Made by a program: the position numbers and the translations under genes. From Amaranthus tricolor (lineage: Eukaryota > Streptophyta > Magnoliopsida > Caryophyllales > Amaranthaceae): DNA of 64,000 bases. Each line of letters opens with the position of its first letter. The stretch's first letter is position 1. Shown here one piece after another: positions 1 to 14,100 of this stretch. Location of the stretch: NCBI RefSeq assembly GCF_026212465.1, contig NC_080050.1, positions 31,389,070 through 31,453,069 on the forward strand, read 5' to 3'. The notes under the pieces are model-generated. The model had not been told where the DNA came from. It searched no databases and worked only from the letters and a program-made list of their open reading frames with translations.

Positions 1-3000
1 CATCTTGCCATAACCTGCACAAACCATATATAGAAAAGGATTTAGTTTCTTTGCATTGTCCTCATTCACTTATTTCTTCTAGTCTCTTCCGATCCCTGCT
101 TCTCATCTTAATTCAGATATTACTCGTAGCCTCGTAGGGCATATTAAATTATTAGCTCCGGATAGATGCAGAAGCAAAAATACTTCTTTTATCGTTTGTA
201 AGTAGGGAACTATGTTACTCGGACTCCATTTTGCTTCACGCACCCGTATCTGATCCTTGATGCTCGGATATTGGTATGACACTTAGACACTTCATTTTAG
301 GCATAAAATTAAATATTTAGACGTATCCGACAATTGGACACGTACCAGTATTTGGCATCAGTATTTGAGTCCAAGTAAAATAGGTAGAGAATGTACTTTC
401 GCAATTGAGAGTGTAAAGATGAGTCAACTCACCAGGAAAGTAGTTTATATCGATAACGTAGAAGTTATCCTGTGTCCCATATTCGCGTATCATGTCTAAA
501 TTGAAAAGCTGGAGACCCTGAAAAACATGTAATATCATGCTACATTAAGTCCTTACAGAACCTTAAGGCAAACAATCAAAATGAATATTTTTTCATAAAT
601 CAAACGAGAAATAATTACCAGTCGACGTCTGAGTTCTCTAGCAAGTTTTTCCAGCAAGGGTTGGGGAGGTAGCTCTGCACGAATAGAAAACAAACCATTA
701 CAAAAACTTGGGCAAAGGGGAATAGTGAGTAAGCAGTTAAGTTGGGACTAGGGAGTTTACCAGCAACATTCGGATCCAAATCTGCATCGTCTGCAGATGC
801 TACAGCACAAGATACCCGTGGAAAGCGGTATACACCACTGGTTCTAGACAGTTGACGTTTAGTAACATTGGGTAGTGAGAATCGCCTCACTACTCTGATA
901 GCTTCTCCTACGATGAAAACCTTGAAAAGTACGCCACCTGAATGCATCAAGCACATTCAACCCGTCGTATTGGAACTCAGATATTGATCATGAACAGAAT
1001 TAGAAAAATGAAGAGTTGTGAAGACCATTCAATAAGAATTACCATGATTTACAAACTCTTGTAATACGAGAGGGGGCTCCAGTTTTTGAAGAGAATACTG
1101 GTCATAAGCAAGTGATAACTCGTGTGATTTTGCACTCCCGTCAGCAATTAGGGGCTTCGCTACTGAAAAATGCATGTCCAATAATTTTATTCATTAGCAA
1201 GTGATAATTTTTATTCACTAACAAGTTATATTGCTTTTTACGTAAAATCGTAGATATTGTTTGCAATCAAGACTCGATCAAAAACAACCTCTTTATCATA
1301 ACGAGGGTAAGTTTGCATATACCTGATCCTCCCAAACTTAGACATGAGCTACTTAGTGGGAACTAAGGTAAAGAAATAGGAGTAGAATGGAATTAGTTAG
1401 TGAGGGAAGAAGAAATGAATAGTCCATAATGTTGGTCACGCTTCCAATTCATTTATCATTCACAGTACAAGGAATGGATTTGATATATTGTCGTCTTTTT
1501 GTCGAGAGAGAGATAAAATTATAAATATTATCGAGTAGCAAATCGATCAAGATTGACTAACATACCAAGTGGAAGGTTCAACATTGCCTTGGCAACTTTT
1601 AATGGAATGGAAGACGAGTCCTTTTTGATGACCAACTGTTGGGGAACATTAACATTTCCTGCATAATTATCATCAAAACTTCAATTGCAGCTGGCATGTT
1701 AATAGTGGGATTACCAGAGTATCAGCAAAAAGAAAAATGAGCAGACCAAGAGTAAACGATTTATTCATGTAACTTACCGTAAGTGCCAGAGAGGTTCAAG
1801 TCAGCAACCACCTGCAGCATTGATTGCCGATTGTGTAGATGTTGTATTGCATCTGGTGGATCTAGCACGGTAACTTCAGGATGTGTTTGTCGGTAATCCT
1901 GCAAATATTTTATACATATAAGGTAAGAAGAGAACTCGAGCAAAAGGGTAGAGAACCAATAGTGGCGTATGATAACAGAACCATCTCGAAACTGAAATAT
2001 CAAACGCACACAAACTTTATGGAGAGAAATTTGAACGCAAAAATTATAAGTTGAACAGCATGATTATCAATACCAAAAAGAACCATCATAAACAGAAAAA
2101 ACAACGGCAAAAACAACATCAAATCGAAGTAAGATTAGTGTACAAATCATACTTCTTGATACACAATGTTTTAAGTCAAAAATGTTGCTCTGTAATCTGT
2201 ATATTACATCGCATGAGTTAACAGTTTCGAAAGACAAATGATGCATTTGTCATAAGGCAAGAGGACACGTCTTATTGATCGAGGAACCACAGAAACATCA
2301 AATTTTTCCCCAAAATATAGAATCGACCACCTAAATGAAACATTTGAAGTGATGATAGGATCAGACAACATCACTAACCTCAAGAACCCGCTGCCAGTCC
2401 TTTCCAGTTAACTGCATTAAAATTACATTACAATGCGTCAACGGAAATCACAACAGCTATAAATGTCGTCAATAAAATTCATGTGCACAAGAAACAAAGA
2501 ACAAATCATGAGAGAAATTCGTTTACCTTGTGCAATACAATGTCGAATGGACCTTGTTCTGATAAAGGCATGTCAATATCAATAGCAACAAATATTATAC
2601 CCTTCAGCCTGTAAACATAATCATACATTAGCTTCACCGTTTTAGGCGTGGCATGGGAAACAGCGATCACATGCCACAATTCGAACAAGAAACAAACTAG
2701 AAGAATATAATAAACATTAATGGTAGTTTAGGTGTATAATTGGCATTAATTCAGCTGAAAACTGGGAAATTGCTTGATGATTGAAATTAAAATATGGGAA
2801 ACTTTGACAAGGTCAGAAGCTAACTCATGCAACATGTGATCCAAGTGGGGAAATATTAAATCTATGTAAGAACAGATTAATGTAAACACAGCCCCTCCAT
2901 TCAAAACTTATGTCACTCTTACTTTGATATTCAAAATTTATAAATCACAACAAAAAGACAAAATAAATACCAATAAAGTAAACAAAACAAAAAAAAAATA

Positions 3001-5366
3001 AATTAAAATCCTAAAAGTCACACCATATTAAATTATTCCACACAAGGGTGATTTGCCAATATTACAAATTACCGTTATTTACTTAGATTACCTCCTTGAT
3101 ATTTAAGAAGAGTCTTGGAAGGGTCACATCATAGACACGTAGACAATTTTACGAAAGTAAAGGTATACTAATTAAATCAATTATTAACTACTAATCATTT
3201 AAATACTTCCCAAAAGAAATTTACAGGTGTGTATAAGTATAGATATAATTCTTGTAAATACTTCCTAAAAGAAAAGGCATACATAAGAATTCCTACATAC
3301 ATTAATAGAACCAAATTATCAGGGCATGGGAGAGTAGACTAATGAAATGACATGTACGAAGAACAAGAACGAATAAAGGAGGGATTCTAAAGGGTTGAAA
3401 GTTGAAACCCCCATAACAAATTGACAATGAATAAGTGTTATGTACATGAACCCATGTAGACAAATTGTTATATCTTCCAAAATAGTTGGTAATGAGGCCC
3501 CAAACCTCTTCAATAATTACTTTAGAAGTGATTTGTTTATCAATTATCTACAACAAAATATATCCCTTCAATCATAAAATTTCATTACTATTTATTCCAA
3601 GACCATTAAATCGCTCCCACCTATGGGAAGTTTAGAGTTAGATTTACACAATCTTGCCCTTGTATAACAAAGACGATGTTTCTGATTAGCAAATATCATC
3701 TGAAATGCACATTATTTAACGAGTCATTTTGATACAAATAACTATGAATCTTTGGCCAAATCGAATATGTATCCCTTCAATCCAAAAGAAAACAATATAT
3801 TTGTTTTTTGATCATCTTACAAGAGCATGTCACTTCAATAGAACATTATCATTCACTCAAATTCCAGCAAAAATCCACACAAATAAATTTTCTTAAATGA
3901 TATTGTAGCAGAAGAATCTCAAACTTATGTCCATAATAAATTCATAATAATTCTATTTCTGACCAACATAATTCAAAGCAATCAAGAAAGTAATCCAATT
4001 TTATTATTATAAACAAGAAAACACAAGGATTGTGCAAAAAAGATGAGAACAAATTGATTCCAGAATCCTTTGAGGATCCAGAATACTTCTCACAATCTTC
4101 AATTCAGTACTCAAAGCAAATAAAATAAAATCAATCCAGGGCATTCCATGAATATTATTTTATTGCCCACTTCATAAATCATAAATTTAAAAACCAAAAC
4201 TAGCAATTTGTCGGCTGAATATTCATTTGTGATCTGTAGCAGGAAGAAAACTTAAAAAATGACTTCCCACATAAAATTAATCCATGTAACAACTAAAATA
4301 TCGATTTTTAATCATAAAATATGATCTTTTTTAGCAATAATTTTCACCATCTGGGTATGTAGCTAACCCTATATTCTTGGAATAAGGATTTGGCATCTTT
4401 GTAGAGCTGTTCATATTTAACCCAATTAACTAAAACCGAGCATGACTACCTGAAACCCGCCCAAACACCTAATGGCCCGTTTGGTAGGCGGTAATAAAGG
4501 ATGATAATAGGAATAAAAAACTAGTATAATTTTGGTTAAAAATATGTTGATTATCTTGATGGTCATACTTGTTCAACGTCAATCATCTCATTTTCTTCAT
4601 AAAATTCATTCTAATGCATTATCATTAGGAGATACTGATATTATGTGCTAATGAAAATTTGTAAAAAAAAAATTTATTAAAATTTTGAGAATGATATAAA
4701 ACTTTTAATAAAATTTTACACTATAAATTATTCTCATTACCACCATATAATATTACTGACCAAAATCAGCCGTAAATGTACAACTCTATTTGATAAATAG
4801 TAAAATCTAGATTGAGGCGGTACAATAAAACTACGAACAACCCACAAAAAAACTGGATACAGAAAAAACCACAGCAAATATCCGATTAAATTCCAGTATT
4901 TTTCAACTCAAAATAACCCTGTTTTGAATAATACTGATCACTCATTCTCAATTGGTAAATGTAATCAACAGTTGAACAACAAATGAGGGGAAAAAACTCA
5001 ATCACCCACCAATATTGGATTTCATAAGACATGCATATTGCAAGTATCAATGAAGAAGAACATTACCCAGAAATTAAATGAAGAAATTAATAACAATGGT
5101 GGGAATAATTCGTATAAATTGAATTTTAATGACGGAAAAAATAGCGGAAATTATAGATACCTAGCGAGACCCTGAAGTTTGGGTTGTAAAAAGCTTTTTG
5201 TCTTCTTGGAAGTAAGAGCATATCCTACAATGAGTTTCGAAGGTTCTGGAAACACTTTAAACAACGCCGTTCTGTTCTTCTCTTCATCTTCTTGTTTTTC
5301 CTCCTCCATTTTTAAATCTCTGTTTTCCTCCAACAATTCCATGATCCTCATATCTTCTACCACCAT
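1..5366 (-). CDS. ITPK: Inositol-tetrakisphosphate 1-kinase (ITPK2/3 type), 3' end cut by window edge
   Basis: Phosphorylates inositol tri/tetrakisphosphates with ATP on the route to phytate and inositol pyrophosphates; cytosolic or nuclear ATP-grasp fold. Exons read on the minus strand: 5366-5161, 2608-2527, 2411-2379, 1898-1778, 1658-1566, 1162-1043, 937-761, 674-619, 517-433 and 14-1. All have GT-AG borders and keep one frame, giving 329 visible residues. Family marks: [18 protein letters not shown] near the N-terminus, [67 protein letters not shown] (ATP-grasp core), RRFSLPNV, and [15 protein letters not shown] with the metal-binding D and N. The start is the ATG at 5366, which gives an acidic Glu/Lys-rich leader of about 40 residues before the kinase core. 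Intron 1 (2609-5160) is long and holds a Harbinger MITE. The last residues lie beyond base 1. The family is certain; the paralogue number is inferred. Confidence 0.94.
4473..4772. mobile_element. PIF/Harbinger (Tourist-like) MITE in ITPK intron 1
   Basis: About 300 bp, bounded by TGGCCCGTTTGGTA on the left and a degenerate inverse (CAAAATCAGCCG) on the right, with the 3-bp target duplication TAA on both sides (4470-4472 and 4773-4775). It has no coding capacity. It shares its ends with the elements at 13851, 17718 and 59665. Confidence 0.65.
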
Positions 5367-5573
5367 TATAATTGAATTAAACCCTTTAAATGTAAAATTA
5401 ATCCAAGGTATTATATGAGATGATGATTATATACGAGATTTTAACGAAAATTTGAAAATTAAAAAGTGGGTCGTCGTGATTTTTCAGGGAATATAGAAAA
5501 TTGGATGATGAGAATTGAGAGATAACAGAGATGGGAGACAATGAAGAAGGAAGTGTGAGAGAAATGAAGGGAT

Positions 5574-5581
5574 TATTTATA
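5574..5581 (-). promoter_or_regulatory. Probable TATA box of the ITPK gene
   Basis: TATAAATA reads on the minus strand about 208 bases upstream of the ITPK start codon. With a start site about 30 bases downstream this leaves a 5' leader of roughly 175 bases. The leader strand is rich in CT (antisense of the GA-rich 5480-5570 stretch), as is usual for plant leaders. Confidence 0.5.
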
Positions 5582-5589
5582 GATGAAGG

Positions 5590-7360
5590 TAAAAGGGGAT
5601 GGTGGGGGTTCCAGAAATTTATTGAGTAAAACAAATTTTTTTTTTAAAAAAAAAAGACAAAAGATTTATTAGCCGTAAGAACAACCATTTATTTTAATTA
5701 AATGGCCATTGTTGTGAGTCTTGTGACTTCTGAATTCCCCACGTACCCTAACATAACATGCTAGTGGTATTGTTCAAAAGAAACTTGGTGATAGAATATT
5801 TATTCAATTTTGTAATCGAATTTAATGACTCATTATTAATATATATTAATAATTATGTAAAAATCACTTGGACGTAAAATTTAATTTTAAATCGATTTAA
5901 AATTGACTCGATAACTCAAATGTAGATCTCTACATATTAGTAGTTAGTGGCTACTAGCCTACTACATTGTCGTAGAGTATTGGTCGATAAATTAGCTATT
6001 TATGTAGGTTGTTATGAAAATATTTGTTAAAGTAATTATTTATTATTACATGTTTATTAAGATTAAGAAATTAGAAGTTAATAAAAAATTTCATAAATAA
6101 AGAGAGTATTAGTTTTTTTTATTGATTTACCAAAGTAAATGAAATAATTATTAAAAAAGGTGATAGATATGCATAAGATAGATTAATATATACAATAGTG
6201 ATTAGTAAATGAATTTATGGATGAAATAAGAGGGCAAACTATGACCTTATTATTTAACTATAGGCATAATCCTACCTAATTTACTTTTTAATGATCGATC
6301 CTCAATGATTAAATGATAAATGGAATTAAAAAATGGATAAAAGATAAAGAAAAAGTTAATTTTGATGAAGGTAATTCTTTTTAATGTAGTTGTATATTAA
6401 GAGAAGAGAAACGTTAAAGAGGAGAGCAACGAGAATAATGATAAATTATTTTTAAAGAAAAGTAATATGTGCTTCAATTATGATAAATTTCGATTCTTGA
6501 TAAAAATAAATTATTCAAGGTCATTAATGCAAATATTAAAACATTTAGTAAATTATTTTTTTTAAATTAAGCATTTAATAAGTTGATATTGAATGGATGG
6601 AAATGGAAATACTTTTAACTTCATGCTCTAACCGTTTACGCGCTTGTGGCCTCCGGCCATCCTTTTATGTTGACCTTCAAAGTGAAGACACTTGAATGAC
6701 TTTTTTTTTTTTTTTTTTTTTTTCCTTCCTTGTGGTGTATTACCCGTACCCTAATAAATAAAAATAAATATTGTGATTAGCGAGCAAAAATTATATAAAC
6801 AAGATAAAAAGTACAATAAATGTGTTGAGAACTAAAAAAAATATGTCTCATGTCCAAAAATACAATTGGGCAATTTTGGTTGGATGAATTGTAAAAAAGT
6901 GGACAAATTTTATAAGATAAACGGAAGTAAAATCAAATATAAGACCATCATATGTGAGGGGGAAACGATATTTTTTTAATTATTGAGTATATCGAAAAAA
7001 GGAGAAAATTATGTACGAATAAGAAACAAATTAAGAATTTTAATTGAAAACAATAAAACTTATTAATTCTACTCCAATTAAAACAAATACTTTATTTGTT
7101 ATATATGATTCTTTTTAGAAACGTGATTTTTGATGCTCACAAAATGCTGATTAAGTTGACGACAAAAGGTGGGTCATGAGATTATGATTTGAGTATAATA
7201 ATTGAACACAGGTAAATACTTTGTCTTTTTATTTTTACTTGCATCTAAATTAAGTTTTGTATTTTTTATTATTTTATAGCATTTTACATATTGTGAGATA
7301 TATGAGAAAAGATATATAGTTATGTGAGATGTTGTTTAATTCATTCTATTAAAGTTCATA
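5590..7360. other. Intergenic, no gene seen
   Basis: AT-rich spacer upstream of ITPK. It contains only short open frames and a run of about 24 T at 6700-6723. No conserved protein, RNA gene or bounded element was recognised. Confidence 0.6.
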
Positions 7361-7495
7361 AATTCTTGTATGAGACCGTTTAACCGTAAGATATACCTCA
7401 TATTTGGATTAAATACTCCAATAACAGACATTTTTAGTTTATGAGCTTTTTTTTTGAGGTTGTCTCACCATCCATGAGACGGTCTCACACAATAC
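7361..7495. mobile_element. Small MITE with GAGAC/GTCTC ends
   Basis: The left end, ATTCTTGTATGAGACCG, and the right end, ATGAGACGGTCTCACACAAT, are imperfect inverted repeats around an AT-rich centre of about 90 bp. Relatives occur at 39422/40550, 54045, 55498 and 58357. The superfamily was not determined. Confidence 0.5.
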
Positions 7496-8233
7496 GGGCT
7501 AATCAAAGTTTTATAATTTTTAGTTATGTATAATTTTAATTATAAGCAATCCGACAAACACATTAGACTACGTAAAAGATGTTTAAGTGTAAGTAAAAAA
7601 ACAAAAAATGTATTCATTAAGATACATCAATTTATGAGAGAATTAAGTTTTGTCTCAATTGAAGTGAGTGTTACTTTTTATCTTTTAAGGCAAGAATAGC
7701 CATAAATTATGTGACATATGAAAACTTCTCGTGGATAATTACCATAAATAAATAAAACGTTGTTAAAAAAAGAATAATCTTTATTTTATTTAAATTGCTA
7801 ACAATACTTGATGTAATAGCTTATAGTTAGGACTTTACTTGGTTAGTTTCATGATATTATTTTCAAAGCTTAAAATAATAAATTAGAATTAATAAAACAT
7901 TAGCCAATTTAAAGTATCTTTACTTTTTTTTTTTCTTGGAAAAAAAACTCTTTATCCTTTTCTTGAGAATCATTTACTATTTTCGTACAATAGATCATGA
8001 TAATCAATTATTCTCCATTGGATATTTCTTATATGTTGCATCATATCATGAGAGTACATTAGCTTAATAATAATGTTAACTTTAATGACTTGGCTAGGAT
8101 TTATTGTGCGTTTTAAGTGTTATGACTTTAAATATTTAATTGCATAGTAACATCTAACTGTTTCTATTAGAGGGTAAACTGAAGGAAAATGAAAAAGGCG
8201 ATGGGAAACAAATTTAAAACCTTACTTATAAGA

Positions 8234-9237
<1,004 letters not shown>

Positions 9238-9880
9238 TTACATCATCATCATTCTACCCAGTATATCCCGCTCATAGAAACTAAGGTCAGGGTCTAGGGA
9301 GGGAAAGACGGCAGTAACTCGTACCCATAAAGGAGAGCGCGACCAAAGGAGTCTTCCGGCTCGAGAAAATAAAAAGACGTGATTACACGAGATAGATAAT
9401 ATAAAAAATAAAAGTAGAACCACTACAAAAGAAAACAAAGAACTAATAGAAAGGAAACGATAAAAGCAAGAGGTTAAGAACACTAAAAGGTAAACTAAGA
9501 GGACATCAGTAATCTAAGACATGGATATGGCGTCTCCAACTGCTCCTACTCCTAGTCAGGTCCGTAGAGAGGTTTAACTCATGCAAGTCAACTTTTATTT
9601 GTTCACCCCAAGTTCTCCCGGGTCTTACTCGATTCCTCTTACCCTTTATTATAATGTTTTCTACCCTCCTCACAGGGGCGTCGAAAGTCTTTCTCTGCAC
9701 ATGACCAAACCACATCAATCTATTTTCGCGCAATTTTCTAGATATAGGGGGCTATCCCTTGTTTGCCCTAAACTCTTGATTCCTAATTTGATCCATCAAT
9801 ATATGCCCACACATATACCTTAGCATACGTATTTCTATAACTTCCATCTTATGGTCGAAAATCTTCTTTACAGAACATAT
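9238..9880 (-). mobile_element. 5'-truncated RTE-type LINE, 3' end of reverse transcriptase ORF
   Basis: On the minus strand, 9830-9506 encodes the conserved C-terminal tail of plant RTE-like non-LTR retrotransposons: KMEVIEIRMLRYMCG, then RLMWFGHVQRKTFDAPVRRV, then RVRPGRTWGEQIKVDLHELN. The 3' untranslated part follows, with the family-typical CTAGACCCTGACCTTAGTTT and GAGCGGGATATACTGGGTAG, ending in (ATG)n at 9238-9252. A stop interrupts the frame just before the RLMWFGHV block. The upstream RT and endonuclease are absent, as expected for 5' truncation on insertion. Confidence 0.85.
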
Positions 9881-10323
9881 TAGGCTATAAGACAAACGGA
9901 TGTGGCAAAAAGACAAAATAAGACGAAAAGAAAGAAGAGATGAGTAATTAAACTTGGACGATTACACAAATTAAGACAGAAAAGTAATTAATGCAGTGAA
10001 GATTTATAAGAATTGTGACGCTGTGTGATGAGAAGCAAAAAGGGGTTGCAATTTATAGTTAATCATGAGTTAAGCCTCATTAGTCATTACACATTACAAT
10101 TTACATATAGGGAAGCAATTAGTTTAAGGTGTCATTAAATATAAAAAATGGTTGAAATGTGACACATTTATAAAGTGTTTTATGTATAAGTAAGCATTAG
10201 TGTTTAATTATCATCTTAATCCAATTTCTTTTGCCTTTTGTTCTTACTTTTTCTTTCTTGTGCTTATCATGATGTATCACTCATTATAAAGTTGTTGCTA
10301 TCCACTTATCAAAAACTAAATGT

Positions 10324-10590
10324 TACTCCCTCTCAACCAACTTAGTTGTTCCACTTCTTTATTTGACAAAGTCTTTTTAGTTGTCCAATTTCTATTTTTA
10401 TCAATCTTTTTTGACCTAAATATCCTTAGTTCACACAAGTAATTACGAATATACCCTCATATACCTTACTTACCCAACTACCCTTCACTACTTATTACCC
10501 TTTACTACTTACCCTTTTTAATGGACCCCACACCATCCTTAATAACCGTGCCCAAGCAAATGGGACATCTAAATTAGTTCGGAGGGAGTA
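10324..10590. mobile_element. Stowaway-like MITE
   Basis: 267 bp bounded by TA target dinucleotides with imperfect inverted ends, TACTCCCTCTCAACCAACTT on the left and the complement of AATTAGTTCGGAGGGAGTA on the right. CTCCCTC ends plus TA duplication are the hallmark of Tc1/mariner-derived Stowaway MITEs. It has no coding capacity. Confidence 0.8.
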
Positions 10591-10899
10591 TTAATTTTTG
10601 AGAACCACTCCAAAGTGGAAAAGGAATTTATTAAATAATAATAAATAGGGAGAAATTTTCATCCATTTATCATACTCCAAATTTTAAAAATGATAAAAAA
10701 AAAAATTGATAGAAGCCAATTAAATTTTCATTTTTATTAAAAACATTTTATTATTTTTCATTAAACCAAACACCGAATTGTCACCTTACAGTCGCTAGAT
10801 TTTGATGGATTTTTTCTTCAAACCCACCATATTCTCAATAAATAAAATTAAAATCGATAAAAACACAATAACTTTCTCGAGCATTCACATACGCCTATC

Positions 10900-11163
10900 A
10901 ACTACCAAGAAGTACTATGTCAGCCAATCGATTAGCTTTCGAATCAGGCCAAGCAAAAGTCGTCGAGCTTCAAGTCGAGGTACTAGCTGTCAGCCGGTCC
11001 CTGACCCGTCTATTGAACATTTCTAGCGTGCAACTACCAGCATCAATGACGAGTATTCACTTAACGGTGCATCTGATTTTTTCGTCAAAGGCGTCACCGG
11101 CTAATCGAAAACTGGAGTGTACTTGATCCTCTATTTCAACACTACAATAATGTTTGATTGTTT
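10900..11163 (-). other. Probable 3' untranslated region of UPM1
   Basis: This stretch directly follows the UPM1 stop codon on the minus strand and is noticeably less AT-rich than the spacer beyond it. It has no conserved frame. Assignment as 3' UTR rests on position and composition only. Confidence 0.35.
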
Positions 11164-14100
11164 CTACTTTGTCTCGGCAAGCTCAACCGATTCCTCACAA
11201 GAATGCACCCATAATGGCGACAGTGCAACAACCTTTCCAATGATGATCAGCGTGGGGGATACCAGTCCGGTAAATTTGATTTTATCAGCCAAATCCTCGA
11301 GCTTCGCAAATACCTGTTCAATCGAAAATTTCAGTTACAACGAGATCTAAAATGCACAAGCTCCTACAAAGAATTTGCACAAACCTAAATTCTCGTAATA
11401 TTACAATTTTACGATAAGATTAATTTTTTAAAAAGAAAAGATACAAGACATATCACATCTCGGGACACGAAAAATTAATAGAGCATATGTGATACGCAGA
11501 AAATCGAATCTTGTCTTAGTTAGAGCACATATCGCTTTCCCTAGGAGGAACCTGGGTTTGATTCTCGTTACCCTTTCCCCTCAGCCTTCCCTGTAACCCA
11601 AAAAAAAGTGATATTCCGTACGGAAATGCAAAAGTCATAGCAATAGACGAGAACTGTTGTAATCTCCATCTATTGCTTGCGTTCATATAAAATGCCCATC
11701 AATTTTTTACAGCACACGTTCACCAGTAGGCTATGTTAACAATTAGAACCGACATCGAATCTAAGGACATCCTAGAAAAGTTCATGTTTTGATGCAAAAA
11801 GATAAAAAGTTCAGTTGCATAGTAGTGACATGCTTAGCGAACAGTCTATTACTCCAATTCCATTCTATCATAATGTGTAATCCCTCTGCAGAAAAGTTTA
11901 ATGAAACTGAATCAAGCAAAGATCAGATAGTTTTACCGTGCGCTGTTGAGCAGTTGTCCCTCTTTCCACAGCCACAGCAGGAGTATTGGTCGGCAGGCCA
12001 TGTTGCATCAATTTCTGGGCAAGAGAAGGAAGTGTCGCCAAACCCATATATACGACAAGGGTACAATCAGGATCCGCAGCATTTTCTGCGACATACAATG
12101 GATCTGTTCCCCCATTCCTTGAGTGTCCTGTGAGATACCTAACACTGGTAGCGATGCCTCGATGAGTTAATGGTATTCCAAGCTCTGCAGATATACCTGA
12201 AGCAGCAGTTATGCCTGACAAGAAAGAAAAAGTTAGACTATAATTTATTGTCCTTTGGTTTTGGATGATAACGAACTATATTAAAATTGCTCATTAAACC
12301 GTGTGCACTTTTTATTTATGTGAAATTGTTGATGATGTTTGCTATCAAGTGTAAATCCTAAACAACTTCTTTGTTATCAGTTCAAACGGGGCCTACATCC
12401 AACCTGTCTAGGAAGCCACTTAATGGCATTGGGGTAATAAAATGCGGTTGTATTTGCTTCATCCTCAAAAAATCAAAGCATCTGATAATAGAAGGCTAAA
12501 TGAATTTACTCACTCCGTCCCATCTCATGGCAACATTTCCTCACACATGACACTTTTATAGGCTCTCAAACCTTAAAAAATTAGCCTACCACAATCCATC
12601 CAATGCTACTATGATGCACCCACACTAATGTATCAATATTTTACACTTTGACACGATATAATCCGAACTTAATTCCCCAACTAATTTAGGAAGGAGTAGC
12701 AGTTGATTACATCATCAACTGCTACGTAACATCCAGACAAATGAATTCTTTAACCATATCCCACTAGCTAATAGTAGAATGAGGGTAGTGAACAGATCAT
12801 AATCTCTCATTGTCGAGGGAATCAAAAGATAAACACATTGAGTTTCCTACTGATGACATGAGATACATTCACACTACAAAGCATAAAGATGTTCCAAATT
12901 CCGATTCTTGTGGATGCGAACAAAAGCTTTTCGCAAAATCCTCTAGAAAGGACGATATCTTATTGTGACTCATACGCCTATGGTGCATGCCTTCATTTTA
13001 CACAAAAGCTATTCAACAATTAAAGTATGCTTCAAATTGGTGATTCCATGTCAAGCCAAAAGATTACTGATAGATTATTTCAGACATCTGACTTTTTCCG
13101 GTGGTATCAATGGAGAAACCTTACAGAAAACATATCAAGAGACTAACAAGCATTTTCATATTCTATCATACTTAGACTCAGGTACTTGCGTTGTACTAAG
13201 GTATGTATCGAAAGTCTGTTCTATATAACCTAAATTAAGAAAGTTAAGTTCACAAATGAACCAATAAAGTGAAATTCTTTTACATATATGCTTATTTTAA
13301 AGCTAATATGTTCATATAATGTCCAATAAGTTCAACCATGGTCTAATGAGTTCAAATAAGTTCAGATTGAAACCAATGATATCAGAGAAGTTCATGTGAG
13401 TTTAGATTTGCCATATCTAATGGAGCCTTAGTATAGAGTCGCTAATTTATAGAAGTTTCTGTGTTCCAATATTGTATGTAGTGTTGAGGAATGGTGGGGG
13501 ATAGTTCATTGTGTATACGTTGTAGAGGTGTGCGTTTGGGTTCGAGTAGGAAAATGTCAGGTCAAGGTGATCACAACATCCTCAAATCTCGTGTTTACAA
13601 TGGTTGTTGCATAACTACATAGCCAATTTGAACTCGGGTCAAAGCATGAACAATTTTGGAATACCAGATTAAATTAAGATCGGGTCTATTTTGAATAACT
13701 TTGTAACAATTGATTACCATGTAAAAGCTATTACAAAATCATACATAATAAGTAATGTTTTTCAGATGTCAAAATGCTAACCCTTGCAGATAAAAACTTA
13801 ATCACAACCTATTCAAAATGAACAATCTCCCACATCCCTTTCAACATTAACCGCACATTTGGTTAATGGTACTAATTGGTAGTAACGGAAATGATTTGTA
13901 GTGTAAATTTTCGTGATATGCATCCCCACGGTAATGAAAGTTTGATCACAAAAAAGTTTTTTCTGCAATTTTCCATTACCACCTAATACCACATGTTCAA
14001 ATGCTATGCATTGGAATGAATTTTGTGAGGAAAATGAGATTGGAGAGTAAGATTATTGAAGGAGAATAAGCATGACTATTAAATTTTTCAAGAGAAATTC

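Noticed and set aside
3319..3513. 64-residue minus frame in ITPK intron 1
   Set aside because: Inside an intron, hydrophobic by base composition, and out of the ITPK frame.
11789..12133. 114-residue plus-strand frame
   Set aside because: Antisense of UPM1 exon 3 and intron 3; the minus strand carries the conserved protein.
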